The notes: generated by a model from the sequence alone, not told the origin. A stretch of DNA of 64,000 nucleotides from Acidobacteriota bacterium (GCA_003225315.1 QHZD01000024.1:1-64000); one strand, 5' to 3'. Shown: positions 1-8,058, counted from the first letter of the stretch. Numbers and translations: made by a program.

Positions 1-95
1 CGGACCATTTCCTCCAGCTCCTCCGTAAAGAACTCTTTGCACTCCGCCCGGTTCAGCTTAAGATGACCGTTGCCGAGGACTTTCAGTTCTCGCAT
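1..95 (-). CDS. Partial small hypothetical protein (N-terminal 31 codons)
   Basis: A reverse-strand reading frame starts at ATG 95-93 and runs off the left edge. A strong ribosome binding site, GAGGAGGT on the minus strand (112-105), lies 9 nt before the ATG, which makes this a credible gene start despite its length. The visible peptide begins MRELKVLGNGHLKLN and continues into an acidic stretch (EFFTEELEEM). No family can be recognised from so little sequence. Confidence 0.5.
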   Translation of the reverse strand, partial: MRELKVLGNGHLKLNRAECKEFFTEELEEMV

Positions 96-296
96 TTAGG
101 GTGTACCTCCTCTTGGGGTTGGCGCTCCAGAGAAAGTACGCCCTTTTTTTCTGCTCCAAAAACCGAATTTACACAAAAGAAGTTACGCTACCTTGTAAGT
201 GGTTTGGATTCTTACGGATAGCGAGCCGTCGTCCTAGAGGCGGCGCAGGCGGAAGTCTGTGCTACTGTTGGCCGGATTTTAGGTAGAGGTGGCTGG

Positions 297-1901
297 ATGA
301 AGATGTGCACGAGACTTGTGATGGCTTTGACCGGAGCGGGAGTGGCGTTTGCAAGCACAGCTAAAGCGCAGAGGCCGCCGCTGTTGCCGGAGAAAGACGT
401 GGCGGCGCTGGCGAGCGAGTTGAGCGGGGAGACGGCGAAGAGGAATTTGGAGGGGATTGCGCGGTTTCACCGGCAGCGCGGGTCGCAGGGATTTCATGAA
501 GCGGCGGAGTTGGTGGCGGAACGGTTGCGAACTTACGGATTGAGCGACGTGGCGATCCTGCAGTTTCCGGCGGATGGGAAGATCTTTTATGGAACGCAGA
601 GGTCACGGCCAGCGTGGGACGCGGAAGTGGGGGAATTGGCACAGTTTTGGTTTGAGTCTGGCGAGTCTTCGCGGCTCTGCCGGGAGGGATGGCCGAAGAA
701 AGTAGACGAGTTGCATGCCGAAGGGAAAATAGGAATCACGATGGTTTGTCTCAACGTGAACGTACTCGCGAGCTACGAGGCGGAGCCGATTGTGTTGGCG
801 GAGGATAGCGAGAGCGCGGATGTAGTGGCGGATTTAGTGGATGTCGGCGAGGGGACGAAAGAGAGCGACTACGCGGGGAAGGATCTGAAGGGAAAGATTG
901 TGCTGGTGAGCGCGCAGCCGGGAGCGGTGCAGGATTTGGCGGTAGGGAAATTTGGGGCGGCAGGGATTGTGAGTTACGCGCAGAACCAGAAGACGGTTTG
1001 GTGGGGCGAGGATGAGAATTTGATCCGCTGGGGGCACCTGGAGACATTTTCAGAACACAAGACGTTTGGGTTCATGGTGTCGTTGAAGACGGCGCGGGGG
1101 ATGAAGGAGCGGCTGACGCGCGGAGAAAAGATCCGGCTGCATGCAATTGTGAAGGCGGGGCAGCATGCGGGGAATTATGAAGTGGTGACGGCGACGATTC
1201 CGGGAGCGGATGCGAAGTTGAAAGAGGAGGAGATTGCGTTTTCTTGCCACCTGGATCATCAACGGCCGGGAGCGAATGACAATGCGAGCGGGTGCGTGAC
1301 GATTCTGGATGTGGCGCGGACGCTGCAGAAGTTGATAGGACAAGGGAGCTTGGCACGGCCGGCGCGGACGATTCGATTTTACTGGCCTCCTGAAATTGAG
1401 GGAACGATGGCGCTGCTAACCTCTCCTCCGCGCACGTACAAAATGGAACTTGATACGAAACGGAGCTTCGACGGCTCGGTTCCACTGCCACAGTCTGGCG
1501 GGGGCTCCTTGACGCAAACAGGTCCGGCTTTAGCCAAGCGAGTCAAAGCAGTGGTGCACATGGACATTGTTGGCGGAGGGCCGGAGACGAAGGCGGTGTT
1601 CCACATAACACGCGGGCCGATGAGCTTGCCGAGTTTTGTGCATGACGTGGCGTGGGCGTTCGCGGAGTGGGTAAACGAGGAGTCGTACAAGTTCGCCGCA
1701 ACAGGGAAGGCGGAGTATCCGATGGTGGCCCCGGAAGGCGGGAAGGAGCCGCTGCGCGCGGAGTATTCAGCCTTCACGATGGGGAGCGATCATGACGTGT
1801 ATCAGGATTCGTCGTTCGGGATACCGGCGATTTATTTGAATGACTGGCCGGACCGCTACATTCATACGAATCTCGATACGGCGGCGAATATGAGGTCTTG
1901 A
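297..1901 (+). CDS. Secreted M28-family zinc aminopeptidase, 3' part damaged
   Basis: Exported metallopeptidase of the M28 (aminopeptidase Y/S) family, expected to remove N-terminal residues from peptides in the periplasm or outside the cell. A signal peptide ends near ASTAKAQ (residue ~25). A protease-associated-like segment lies near residues 190-240. The catalytic domain follows: His in SCHLDHQ (~318), Asp in GANDNASG (~328), the glutamates of WPPEIEG (~362-364), Asp in VHMDIVGG (~423) and His in YIHTNLDT (~523). All expected zinc ligands and the acid/base glutamate are therefore present. The frame stops at 1899-1901, just after DTAAN, whereas relatives continue with a helical tail. A typical M28 tail segment appears in another frame directly downstream (1889-2014), so the gene has lost DNA or shifted frame. 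The start at 297 follows GAGGT; ATG at 303 is an alternative. Confidence 0.8.
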   Translation: MKMCTRLVMALTGAGVAFASTAKAQRPPLLPEKDVAALASELSGETAKRNLEGIARFHRQRGSQGFHEAAELVAERLRTYGLSDVAILQFPADGKIFYGTQRSRPAWDAEVGELAQFWFESGESSRLCREGWPKKVDELHAEGKIGITMVCLNVNVLASYEAEPIVLAEDSESADVVADLVDVGEGTKESDYAGKDLKGKIVLVSAQPGAVQDLAVGKFGAAGIVSYAQNQKTVWWGEDENLIRWGHLETFSEHKTFGFMVSLKTARGMKERLTRGEKIRLHAIVKAGQHAGNYEVVTATIPGADAKLKEEEIAFSCHLDHQRPGANDNASGCVTILDVARTLQKLIGQGSLARPARTIRFYWPPEIEGTMALLTSPPRTYKMELDTKRSFDGSVPLPQSGGGSLTQTGPALAKRVKAVVHMDIVGGGPETKAVFHITRGPMSLPSFVHDVAWAFAEWVNEESYKFAATGKAEYPMVAPEGGKEPLRAEYSAFTMGSDHDVYQDSSFGIPAIYLNDWPDRYIHTNLDTAANMRS

Positions 1902-2014
1902 ATTTTGCGGATGGGAAGCGGAATGCGCAAGAGATTCGCGACGCGGTTTCGGCGGAGTATGGGCCAGTGCCGCTGGAGATGGTGGCGGAGTACTTGAGAG
2001 CGCTGGAAAGATAG
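1889..2014 (+). pseudogene. Out-of-frame C-terminal remnant of the M28 peptidase
   Basis: Read in the frame of positions 1889-1891 this stretch encodes YEVLNFADGK, then an EIRDAVSAEYGP segment and a leucine-rich end before TAG at 2012-2014. From memory, this is how acidobacterial M28 peptidases of this subgroup normally end. It has no start codon or ribosome binding site of its own and overlaps the last codons of the peptidase in a different frame. It is read as the severed C-terminus of the preceding gene, with the linking helical region missing. Confidence 0.7.
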
Positions 2015-2114
2015 GCGTGGTTGAACAGGCGAAATGAACAGAAAAGTTGGAGTTTCGCTGTGCTGACAGCATCGTGAATCAGATTTAGAATCGCACGGTT
2101 GATGGGAGGTTGCC

Positions 2115-2531
2115 GTGCGCCTACTTTTTGCCGCTGCACTTCTTGGAATTTTGTTTGTTTGTGCGCCTGCCAGCACTGGTCAAAAGAGCGCGGCTGAGCA
2201 ACCGGATATCAGCCGATCAGGCCGCGACTTCTTGGAAGTCTGTTCTAGCGCAGGGAGTGAAGGGACTAGGGACGCTGTCGGCATCCAACGGGATGCTCTG
2301 TGCCTGGGCTGGGTGCAAGGCTTCACCGATGGCTTCCTGGTGTACGGGGAGCTGCTCAGCGTTCCGAGAAGGGACAGGATGGCCTGCGTACCTCGCGGAG
2401 TAACGACGACCCAAATCGTTCGCGTGATTAAGAAATACCTTGCCGACGATCCTGGGAAAGCGCACCGCCCGACACGGTACATAGCGTCGATTGCGTTGGC
2501 TGGCGCATTTCCGTGCAAAGCAGGAAAGTAG
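2115..2531 (+). CDS. Rap1a/Tai-like secreted protein
   Basis: A 138-residue exported protein resembling the Rap1a/Tai immunity family, whose characterised members are small periplasmic proteins that neutralise type VI secretion amidase effectors in self-immunity. The GTG start at 2115 is preceded by GGGAGG. A signal peptide (MRLLFAAALLGILFVCAPAS) occupies residues 1-20. Family-typical elements follow: GRDFLEVCSS, a CLGWVQGFTDG segment, a paired cysteine in RMACVPRGVT, and a C-terminal AGAFPC. Four cysteines could form two disulfides. No T6SS gene or cognate effector is visible nearby, so an immunity role is unproven; many bacteria carry orphan members. Confidence 0.65.
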   Translation: MRLLFAAALLGILFVCAPASTGQKSAAEQPDISRSGRDFLEVCSSAGSEGTRDAVGIQRDALCLGWVQGFTDGFLVYGELLSVPRRDRMACVPRGVTTTQIVRVIKKYLADDPGKAHRPTRYIASIALAGAFPCKAGK

Positions 2532-2587
2532 AAGAAGGAAGAGTCAAGACCGCACACGCTAAACCCCGCGGATGGGTCACGCCGCGC

Positions 2588-2612
2588 GGTCGGGGCAAGC
2601 CCCGCCACTACA
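2588..2612. repeat. Small palindromic intergenic element (GGGGC-aa-GCCCC)
   Basis: A short perfect palindrome, CGGGGC-AA-GCCCCG (2591-2604), followed by CCACTACA lies between two convergent genes. It looks like the repeated extragenic palindromes common in acidobacterial genomes. It could also act as a bidirectional stem-loop at the convergent gene ends. Its copy number cannot be judged from one window. Confidence 0.4.
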
Positions 2613-2654
2613 AGTTCTGGCTGCGGATGATGCGGAGGTTTCCGCGATTTCGCG

Positions 2655-3071
2655 CTAGATGAACAGTTCGGCGCTGACATGGAAAAAGCGGGCTAGCTTT
2701 TTGGCCTGGGTCTTGCTTATGGAACGCTTGCCATGGAATACCTCTGAAGTAATGCCTTTCGATCCGAAGATTTTCCAGAGATCTTTCTGAGTGAGGTTGC
2801 GAGCTTCCATGAGATGGTGAAGAGTCTGCCGGGGACTGGATTTGGGGATGGGGTAACGGCGCTCCTCGTAATCGTCAATCAAGACGGTCAGCAATTCGGC
2901 AAGCTCCTTTTCTTCAGGCGAGGGAGTCTCGAGTTCATTGAGGCGAAGCAATTCACTGGTGAGGCGCTCGCATTCGTCATCCGTGCGGATGATATGAGGA
3001 AGCGTCCGCCGCAGCAATTGCCCGTATGCTTTCTGGTCCAGCTCTGGGGTGATTGTGCTCATTGTTTCCAC
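2655..3071 (-). CDS. higA: HigA-like antitoxin, XRE-family helix-turn-helix
   Basis: Probable antitoxin of a type II HigBA module, 138 residues. The N-terminal half is acidic and helical. The C-terminal half (residues ~83-138) is a Cro/C1-type helix-turn-helix containing LMEARNLTQKDLWKIFGSK and a GKRSISKTQAKKLARFFHV segment, as in HigA proteins. It would bind its own promoter and neutralise the toxin encoded just upstream. Its start overlaps the end of the toxin gene by 13 nt, the usual toxin-first order of hig operons. The HTH-type family assignment is secure; pairing with the toxin is inferred from overlap. Confidence 0.85.
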   Translation of the reverse strand: METMSTITPELDQKAYGQLLRRTLPHIIRTDDECERLTSELLRLNELETPSPEEKELAELLTVLIDDYEERRYPIPKSSPRQTLHHLMEARNLTQKDLWKIFGSKGITSEVFHGKRSISKTQAKKLARFFHVSAELFI

Positions 3072-3346
3072 GTCCCTCGGTCATATTCGGAGTGCGTCAG
3101 GAGATGCAAGACAAAGACGATTTGCGCCCTGTAATTCACGCGGGCAACCAAACGGTACTTGTTCCCGGCGATGTTGAAGACGGTTCTGCGGCCGACCAGA
3201 TCGGCGTTGCGGTAGACCTGCTTCAAATCGGCGGGCGTCTTCCAGCTCGCGCTGCGCACCACGGCGTACCAGGATTCGAGACTTGGTTTTGCGTCCGGGT
3301 GCTCTTGCCAGAACGCTTCCAAAGCGCCGCGCTTGATGACGCGCAT
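3059..3346 (-). CDS. higB: HigB-like toxin, ribosome-dependent mRNA interferase
   Basis: Probable toxin of a type II module. HigB proteins fold like RelE and cleave mRNA on translating ribosomes. The 95-residue product begins MRVIKRGALEAFWQEHP, followed by ESWYAVVRSASWKTPADLK, FNIAGNKYRLVARVNY and a C-terminal THSEYDRG motif, all typical of the family. Start at 3346 is preferred because homologues begin MRVI; an in-frame ATG at 3364 would add six residues (MRTCAL). It is the first gene of a two-gene operon with the antitoxin. Confidence 0.85.
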   Translation of the reverse strand: MRVIKRGALEAFWQEHPDAKPSLESWYAVVRSASWKTPADLKQVYRNADLVGRRTVFNIAGNKYRLVARVNYRAQIVFVLHLLTHSEYDRGTWKQ

Positions 3347-3439
3347 GAGAGCGCAGGTTCTCACAAAGAGAACTAGAAGTCAAGAGATAAGAACGGCTGG
3401 AGACGCAGCTATCGAGGTTAGCAGAAGGGGGGAACTCCG

Positions 3440-4240
3440 CTAGAAATGGAAGACGAGACCGGCGCCGACTTGAACGCTGTTCTGGCCGGAGGAGTAAAGC
3501 TGAGAGCGAACATAGTCGGATTCGATACGGAGCGAGACGAGCGGTTTCAAGGGATAGTCGACGCCGCCGCCAAGCTGAAGGGCGAAGCCGTTGATGCCCG
3601 AGGCCAACTGCGGGTAAACGTGAATCCCGCCGGCGAGCGCGTGGGCCCAAGGTTGCCACGTTCGGCGATCCCAAACCATGCGCGGACCCGCGCCATAGAG
3701 CACCACATGCGAGTGTTCATTGGCAAAATTTGAAGAGCCAAAGGCGGCGATGACGCTGCCCTCGATGCCCAACCAGTCGTTGCGGAAGTAAGTGAACGAG
3801 GTGTGCAAACCGCTGAGACTCGCGTAAAAGGGCGAGGAGCGGAAACGGACGAATTCGTAGCCGACGCCGACCTGAAAAGCTCCCCTCTCAATGTTCCTTT
3901 CGCGGGAGCGCGACGCCGGGCCGGGGACGGGCGCAGACACGGGTGACGATGGGACGGGGCGCGAGCTGTACGATACGGAATCCGCGAAAAATTCTGGATG
4001 TGCAGCATCTTGCGCTTGAGTAGTACAGGCGCAGGCAATGCACAAGGCCGGACCTGGCGAGCCGAGCGCAGCGTCCGTTGTAAGAATGGATGCGGAGGCG
4101 ATGGAGATGGGTTGCCGGAACGTTTCGGTGCGTGCAATGGTGGACGGCTCAAGAGAAGTCTCGCGCAGTGTGGATGTGCTAGCATCGGGGTTTGTGTGTT
4201 GAGCGAGAGACGAGGCAGATGGCGGGGACGATGAAAGCAT
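3440..4240 (-). CDS. Outer-membrane beta-barrel protein (start uncertain)
   Basis: The C-terminal ~165 residues form a small beta-barrel of the OmpA/opacity type. Alternating amphipathic strands such as FQVGVGYEFVRF, SFTYFRNDWLGIEGSV and VSLRIESDYVRS run through it, and it ends in the aromatic VGAGLVFHF expected for Bam-dependent insertion. The N-terminus is unclear. The frame stays open into the divergent tdh gene, the ATG at 4240 would overlap tdh by several bases, and the only export-like segment (ALCIACACTTQAQDAA) sits ~80 residues in with no good start codon in front. A non-ATG start near 4040-4190 or an upstream frameshift is possible. Function beyond an outer-membrane barrel is unknown. 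Confidence 0.6.
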   Translation of the reverse strand: MLSSSPPSASSLAQHTNPDASTSTLRETSLEPSTIARTETFRQPISIASASILTTDAALGSPGPALCIACACTTQAQDAAHPEFFADSVSYSSRPVPSSPVSAPVPGPASRSRERNIERGAFQVGVGYEFVRFRSSPFYASLSGLHTSFTYFRNDWLGIEGSVIAAFGSSNFANEHSHVVLYGAGPRMVWDRRTWQPWAHALAGGIHVYPQLASGINGFALQLGGGVDYPLKPLVSLRIESDYVRSQLYSSGQNSVQVGAGLVFHF

Positions 4241-5274
4241 TGCGGAAAGTGCGGGCCGCGAGAGGCTTACAGATGGATACGGTCGCGGTGCCTTTGATCG
4301 GGCCGACCGAAGTGCTGGTGCGCGTGAAGACGGCTTCGATTTGCGGGACGGATCTGCACATTTATGGATGGGACCACTGGTCGCAAGCACGGATCAAGCC
4401 GCCGGTGACGCTGGGGCATGAATTCTGCGGCACGGTCGAGCGCGCGGGCGACGAGGTGCGCGCGGTCATGGCGGGAGATTTCGTCAGCGCGGAAATGCAT
4501 GTGAATTGCGGGCACTGCCATCAGTGCCGGCTGGGACAAGCGCACATTTGCCAGAACTTGCGCATCATCGGGATTGATCAGGATGGGGCGTTCGCGGAAT
4601 TTGTTAAGATTCCGGCGTCGAATATCTGGAGACTGGACGCGGCGATTCCAGAGCATTACGGAGCGATTCTCGATCCGCTGGGGAATGCCGTACACACGGT
4701 GCTGGCGGGGCCGATTGCGGGGCAGACCGTTTTGGTGACGGGCTGCGGGCCGATCGGGTTGATGGCCATTGCGGTGGCGAAGGCGTGCGGAAGCTCGACG
4801 GTTTTTGCGACGGAGACGAATGAAACGCGCCGCGCGATGGCGAAAAAAATGGGCGCGGAGGTCGTGCTGAATCCCGCGAAGGAAGACGCGGTGGCTAAAA
4901 TTCTTGCGGAGACGAACGGAACGGGCGTGGATGCGCTGCTGGAAATGTCTGGGAATCCCATGGCGATTCAGCAAGGGTTCAAAGCGCTGCGAGCGGGAGG
5001 TCGCGCTTCGTTGTTGGGAATTCCAACGGAAAACGTGCCGCTGGACCTGGTGAACGACGTGATTTTCAAGGGCGCGACGGTGCAGGGTATTTACGGGCGG
5101 CGCATGTATGAAACCTGGGTGCAGATGACTTCGTTGTTGAAGGCCGGACGGCTGAATCTGGAGCCCCTATTTGGAGAACGCGCTCCGCTGGACAAATTCG
5201 AGAATGCATTCACGTTGCTGCAGGGCGGCATGGCTGGTAAGATTTTGCTGTATCCGAATGGAATGCCGCGCTAG
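4231..5274 (+). CDS. tdh: L-threonine 3-dehydrogenase
   Basis: Zinc-dependent, NAD-linked medium-chain dehydrogenase that oxidises L-threonine to 2-amino-3-ketobutyrate. Catalytic zinc ligands are seen in ASICGTDLH (Cys) and LGHEF (His-Glu). The structural zinc site is the four-cysteine CGHCHQCRLGQAHIC. The nucleotide-binding loop is TGCGPIGLM. Length, 347 residues from ATG 4231, matches the family, whose proteins commonly start MKAL; ATG 4219 and 4192 are upstream alternatives. It lies about 100 nt before kbl, whose product uses its unstable intermediate, so the two form the threonine-to-glycine pathway. Confidence 0.93.
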   Translation: MKALRKVRAARGLQMDTVAVPLIGPTEVLVRVKTASICGTDLHIYGWDHWSQARIKPPVTLGHEFCGTVERAGDEVRAVMAGDFVSAEMHVNCGHCHQCRLGQAHICQNLRIIGIDQDGAFAEFVKIPASNIWRLDAAIPEHYGAILDPLGNAVHTVLAGPIAGQTVLVTGCGPIGLMAIAVAKACGSSTVFATETNETRRAMAKKMGAEVVLNPAKEDAVAKILAETNGTGVDALLEMSGNPMAIQQGFKALRAGGRASLLGIPTENVPLDLVNDVIFKGATVQGIYGRRMYETWVQMTSLLKAGRLNLEPLFGERAPLDKFENAFTLLQGGMAGKILLYPNGMPR

Positions 5275-5373
5275 GCGAATCGCCTTTCGCGCTTTCGAAT
5301 TTGTTTTGCTGCGAACCGCCCGCTGACGCACAATAGCTGTCCCCCCGGCCGAGTCCAAGTCAGGAGTGCCAAT

Positions 5374-6591
5374 ATGTCTGATACCGCAACGATTACATCG
5401 AGGCAGAATCCCCTGCAGTACGTCACCGACGAGTTGAAGGAATTGCGCGGGAAGGGGGTCGCGCCGAAGCTGCGGGTGCTGGAAGGGGAGCAGAAACCCG
5501 TATGTATTTTCGACGGGAAAGAAGTGATCAATCTCGCGTCGAATAATTACCTGGGGCTGACGACACATAAAGCGCTGCGCAAGGCCGCGCTGGACGCGGT
5601 GAAGAGGTATGGCGTGGGAGCAGGGGCGGTTCGAACCATCGCCGGCACCATGAAAATCCACATGGAACTGGAAGAGCAGATCGCGGCGTTCAAGAACGTG
5701 GAAGCCTGCGTGGTGTTTCAGTCAGGATTCACGGCCAACGCGGGAACGGTTTCGGCGGTGCTAGGCAAAGATGACCTGATCGTTTCGGATGAGCTGAACC
5801 ACGCGTCGATTATTGACGGTGGGCGCCTTTCGAAAGCGACAATCAAGGTTTTCAAACATAAGGACGTGCAGGATTGCGAGCGCATCCTGCAGGAGAACGC
5901 GAACTTTCCGGGGAAGAAGCTCATCATTACGGATGGCGTGTTTTCGATGGACGGCGATATCGCGCCGTTGCCGCAGCTTTGCGACCTGGCGGAGAAATAT
6001 AACTGCATCATGATGGTGGACGACGCACATGCTTCCGGCGTGCTGGGACGGGGCGGGCGAGGGACGGTAGACCATCACCAGTGCCACGGGCGCGTGCACA
6101 TCCAAGTGGGAACGCTGAGCAAGGCGATTGGCGCGATGGGCGGGTACGTTTGCGGCTCGCGCGACCTGATCGATTTCTTGTATCTGCGAGCGCGGCCGTT
6201 CCTTTTTTCGACTTCGCATCCGCCGGCTACTGCCGCGGCATGCCAGGCGGCTTTTGCGCTGCTCGATTCACCGGAGGGCGAGAAGCTGGTGAAGAAATTG
6301 TGGGCCAACACGAAAATGTTCAAGCGCGAATTGAAGAAGCGCGGTTTTCAGTTCAAGGTGAGCGAGACGCCGATTATTCCGATCCACGTTGGTGACGCGG
6401 CGAAGGCGTTTGAATTCTCGAAGAAACTGTTTGAAGCGGGCGTGTTTGCTCCGGCGGTGGGATACCCTACGGTGGCGGAAGGAAAAGCGCGGCTGCGTGC
6501 CATGGTGAGCGCGACGCATAAGCGCGATCAACTCCTGCGCGCGTCTGACATTTTGGCGGAAGTAGCAAAGCCGCTGGGAATCGTTTCCTGA
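5374..6591 (+). CDS. kbl: Glycine C-acetyltransferase (2-amino-3-ketobutyrate CoA ligase)
   Basis: PLP-dependent alpha-oxoamine synthase family enzyme that splits 2-amino-3-ketobutyrate with CoA into glycine and acetyl-CoA, completing threonine degradation started by Tdh. The 405-residue product shows NLASNNYLGLT near the N-terminus, DELNHASIIDG, the PLP-contacting DDAHASGVLGRGG, and the Schiff-base lysine in GTLSKAIGAMGG (Lys ~250). The start at 5374 follows an AGGAG ribosome binding site. The tdh-kbl order supports this over related family members such as 8-amino-7-oxononanoate synthase. Confidence 0.93.
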   Translation: MSDTATITSRQNPLQYVTDELKELRGKGVAPKLRVLEGEQKPVCIFDGKEVINLASNNYLGLTTHKALRKAALDAVKRYGVGAGAVRTIAGTMKIHMELEEQIAAFKNVEACVVFQSGFTANAGTVSAVLGKDDLIVSDELNHASIIDGGRLSKATIKVFKHKDVQDCERILQENANFPGKKLIITDGVFSMDGDIAPLPQLCDLAEKYNCIMMVDDAHASGVLGRGGRGTVDHHQCHGRVHIQVGTLSKAIGAMGGYVCGSRDLIDFLYLRARPFLFSTSHPPATAAACQAAFALLDSPEGEKLVKKLWANTKMFKRELKKRGFQFKVSETPIIPIHVGDAAKAFEFSKKLFEAGVFAPAVGYPTVAEGKARLRAMVSATHKRDQLLRASDILAEVAKPLGIVS

Positions 6592-6920
6592 GGGGAATCG
6601 TAGGGTTTTGGTTCTTAATTCCCCGATCAACGCATTGGCCCAGAAAAGCGCGTGGTTATGTCATGGTGGCGGGTCACCTTGCCTGCTCTGCAGGGGCCGA
6701 CCCGTATTGAAACTCGCCAATTCTACTTGTAAATCCTGCGTAGTACTCCTCCTTTTTCCAAGGTCAAAATGATCAACCGCGTTCGTAACTACCAGAAAAC
6801 AAAACCTTTATGCATCGGCATCATCCTTGCGACTATCAAAATGGTTCCATACATACCCTTATGACTGAAGCTAGAAAATCCAGCTCATTGCGAAGGCTCG
6901 TTTAAGGAGGTCTTACGACC
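6592..6920. other. Intergenic stretch with a nested hairpin
   Basis: No coding region is supported here. The notable element is a nested inverted repeat at 6670-6704: outer arms CGGGTC and GACCCG enclose inner arms CCTGC and GCAGG around a TCT loop. It sits 79 nt after kbl and could be its terminator, although the expected T-run is missing. The rest is AT-richer leader of the next gene, whose ribosome binding site AAGGAGG ends at 6910. Confidence 0.4.
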
Positions 6921-7916
6921 ATGAATCGCGCAGGGATGGCAATTGTTGTGGGGACATTTTTCTGCATGAGCGTCGCGGCACAGGCACAGACCGGGGCTCA
7001 GGCTGGCGCACAGAGCAGCAGCCAGGCGTCGGTGCAAGCGGGCCAGACGCAGGCGCAAGCATCGGGCAACGCATCAACGTCCACTTCGGCGTCGGCGCAG
7101 AACGGCCAGGCAAATGGTTCACTGGCGGCCGGCACGGCGTTCAACGCCGCGCTGAGTTCGCCAATCGATTCGAAAAAGTGCAAGCCGGGTGATGCGGTAA
7201 ACGCACGCACCACGGAAGCCGTGAAGTCCGAAGGGAGAGCCGTAATTCCGAAGGGCGCGAAGGTAGTCGGACACGTCACGCAAGCATCGGCGCGTGCCAA
7301 AGGCGAATCGGAATCGGCGCTGGGGATCGTGTTCGACAAGGCGATCTTGAAACACGGCGAGGAGATTCCATTGAGCGTGGGGATCCAGGCGATCGCTGCG
7401 GCGCAAAGCAGTGCTTCGGCTGCTGGATCGGACCTCGACGCTTTTGGCAGCGGGGGTGCTTCGGCGGCCGGGTCAGGAATGGCCGGAGGGCGCGGCGCAC
7501 TCGGCGGAGTGACATCCGCTGCAGGCGGCGCGGCTGGCGCGGTGACGAACACTGCATCTAATGTCGGTGGAGCTGCCGGCGGAGCGATGAATTCCGCCGC
7601 AAATGTAGGCGGGAGCATCGCGGGTGCTTCGAAGGGAGCCGTCGGCGGCTTGAATGCCGCAGGTCAGCTCACTTCCAATAGCCAAGGCGTGTTCGGCCTA
7701 AACGGTCTCAACCTGAGCGCGGCAGTTTCGAACTCCACGCAGGGTTCGGTGATTACTTCTGCGGGGAAAAACGTGCACCTGGACAACGGGACGCGGATGT
7801 TGCTGGTTTCGCAGGCGCAGGCCAGCGGACAGGGCGCGTCCAAGCAGCCCTCGGCGAATAAGCCGGAACCAAAATCCGAGCCGAAGTCTGAACCCAACAA
7901 GCCGAACAAACAATAA
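6921..7916 (+). CDS. Secreted low-complexity protein, unknown function
   Basis: A 331-residue exported protein. The signal peptide ends at AAQAQ (~residue 22). A Gln/Ala/Ser-rich low-complexity region (residues ~23-70) follows. A compact domain (~72-160) contains FNAALSSPIDSKKCKPGD and VIPKGAKVVGHVTQ, the pattern of a beta-rich TrbI/VirB10-like fold found in several acidobacterial secreted proteins. Next come Gly/Ala-rich imperfect repeats built on (V)GGAAGGA and SAANVGGS (~185-250), a stretch with KNVHLDNGTRMLLV that resembles the end of the same fold, and a Lys/Pro/Glu tail with KSEP repeats. The role is unknown. A strong AAGGAGG site precedes ATG 6921 and a strong terminator follows, so it is probably transcribed alone. 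Confidence 0.75.
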   Translation: MNRAGMAIVVGTFFCMSVAAQAQTGAQAGAQSSSQASVQAGQTQAQASGNASTSTSASAQNGQANGSLAAGTAFNAALSSPIDSKKCKPGDAVNARTTEAVKSEGRAVIPKGAKVVGHVTQASARAKGESESALGIVFDKAILKHGEEIPLSVGIQAIAAAQSSASAAGSDLDAFGSGGASAAGSGMAGGRGALGGVTSAAGGAAGAVTNTASNVGGAAGGAMNSAANVGGSIAGASKGAVGGLNAAGQLTSNSQGVFGLNGLNLSAAVSNSTQGSVITSAGKNVHLDNGTRMLLVSQAQASGQGASKQPSANKPEPKSEPKSEPNKPNKQ

Positions 7917-7936
7917 GACTTGGTTCTTACGTGAGA

Positions 7937-7972
7937 GGCCGCATAGGAATTCTCTCCTATGCGGCCTTTTTT
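7937..7972 (+). terminator. Rho-independent terminator
   Basis: A perfect 12-bp stem (GGCCGCATAGGA at 7937-7948 with its complement at 7955-7966), a six-base loop and a run of six T at 7967-7972. It lies 20 nt downstream of the secreted protein gene and insulates it from polA. Confidence 0.92.
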
Positions 7973-8042
7973 CATTTAGGTCACATCGCAGGTGCGACCA
8001 CAAGGTGTGAGGGCGCTCCGGCAATCCACATTCGGCGTTTGC

Positions 8043-8058
8043 TATACTCGCCCGCATG
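8043..8058 (+). promoter_or_regulatory. Putative extended -10 promoter directly before polA
   Basis: TATACT at 8043-8048 is preceded by TGC, giving an extended -10 element, and ends only 7 nt before the polA ATG at 8056. Transcription starting at the usual distance would begin at or next to the start codon. That implies a leaderless or nearly leaderless mRNA, consistent with the lack of a ribosome binding site there. No good -35 is visible. Confidence 0.45.

Noticed and set aside
101-286. Forward open frame of 61 codons before the M28 gene
   Set aside because: It overlaps the promoter region, has no ribosome binding site at its start and no protein-like composition.
2588-2612. CRISPR-like or phage-related palindromes
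   Set aside because: The palindromes in the window are single, differ from one another and have no regular spacing or cas genes, so no CRISPR array or attachment site is called.
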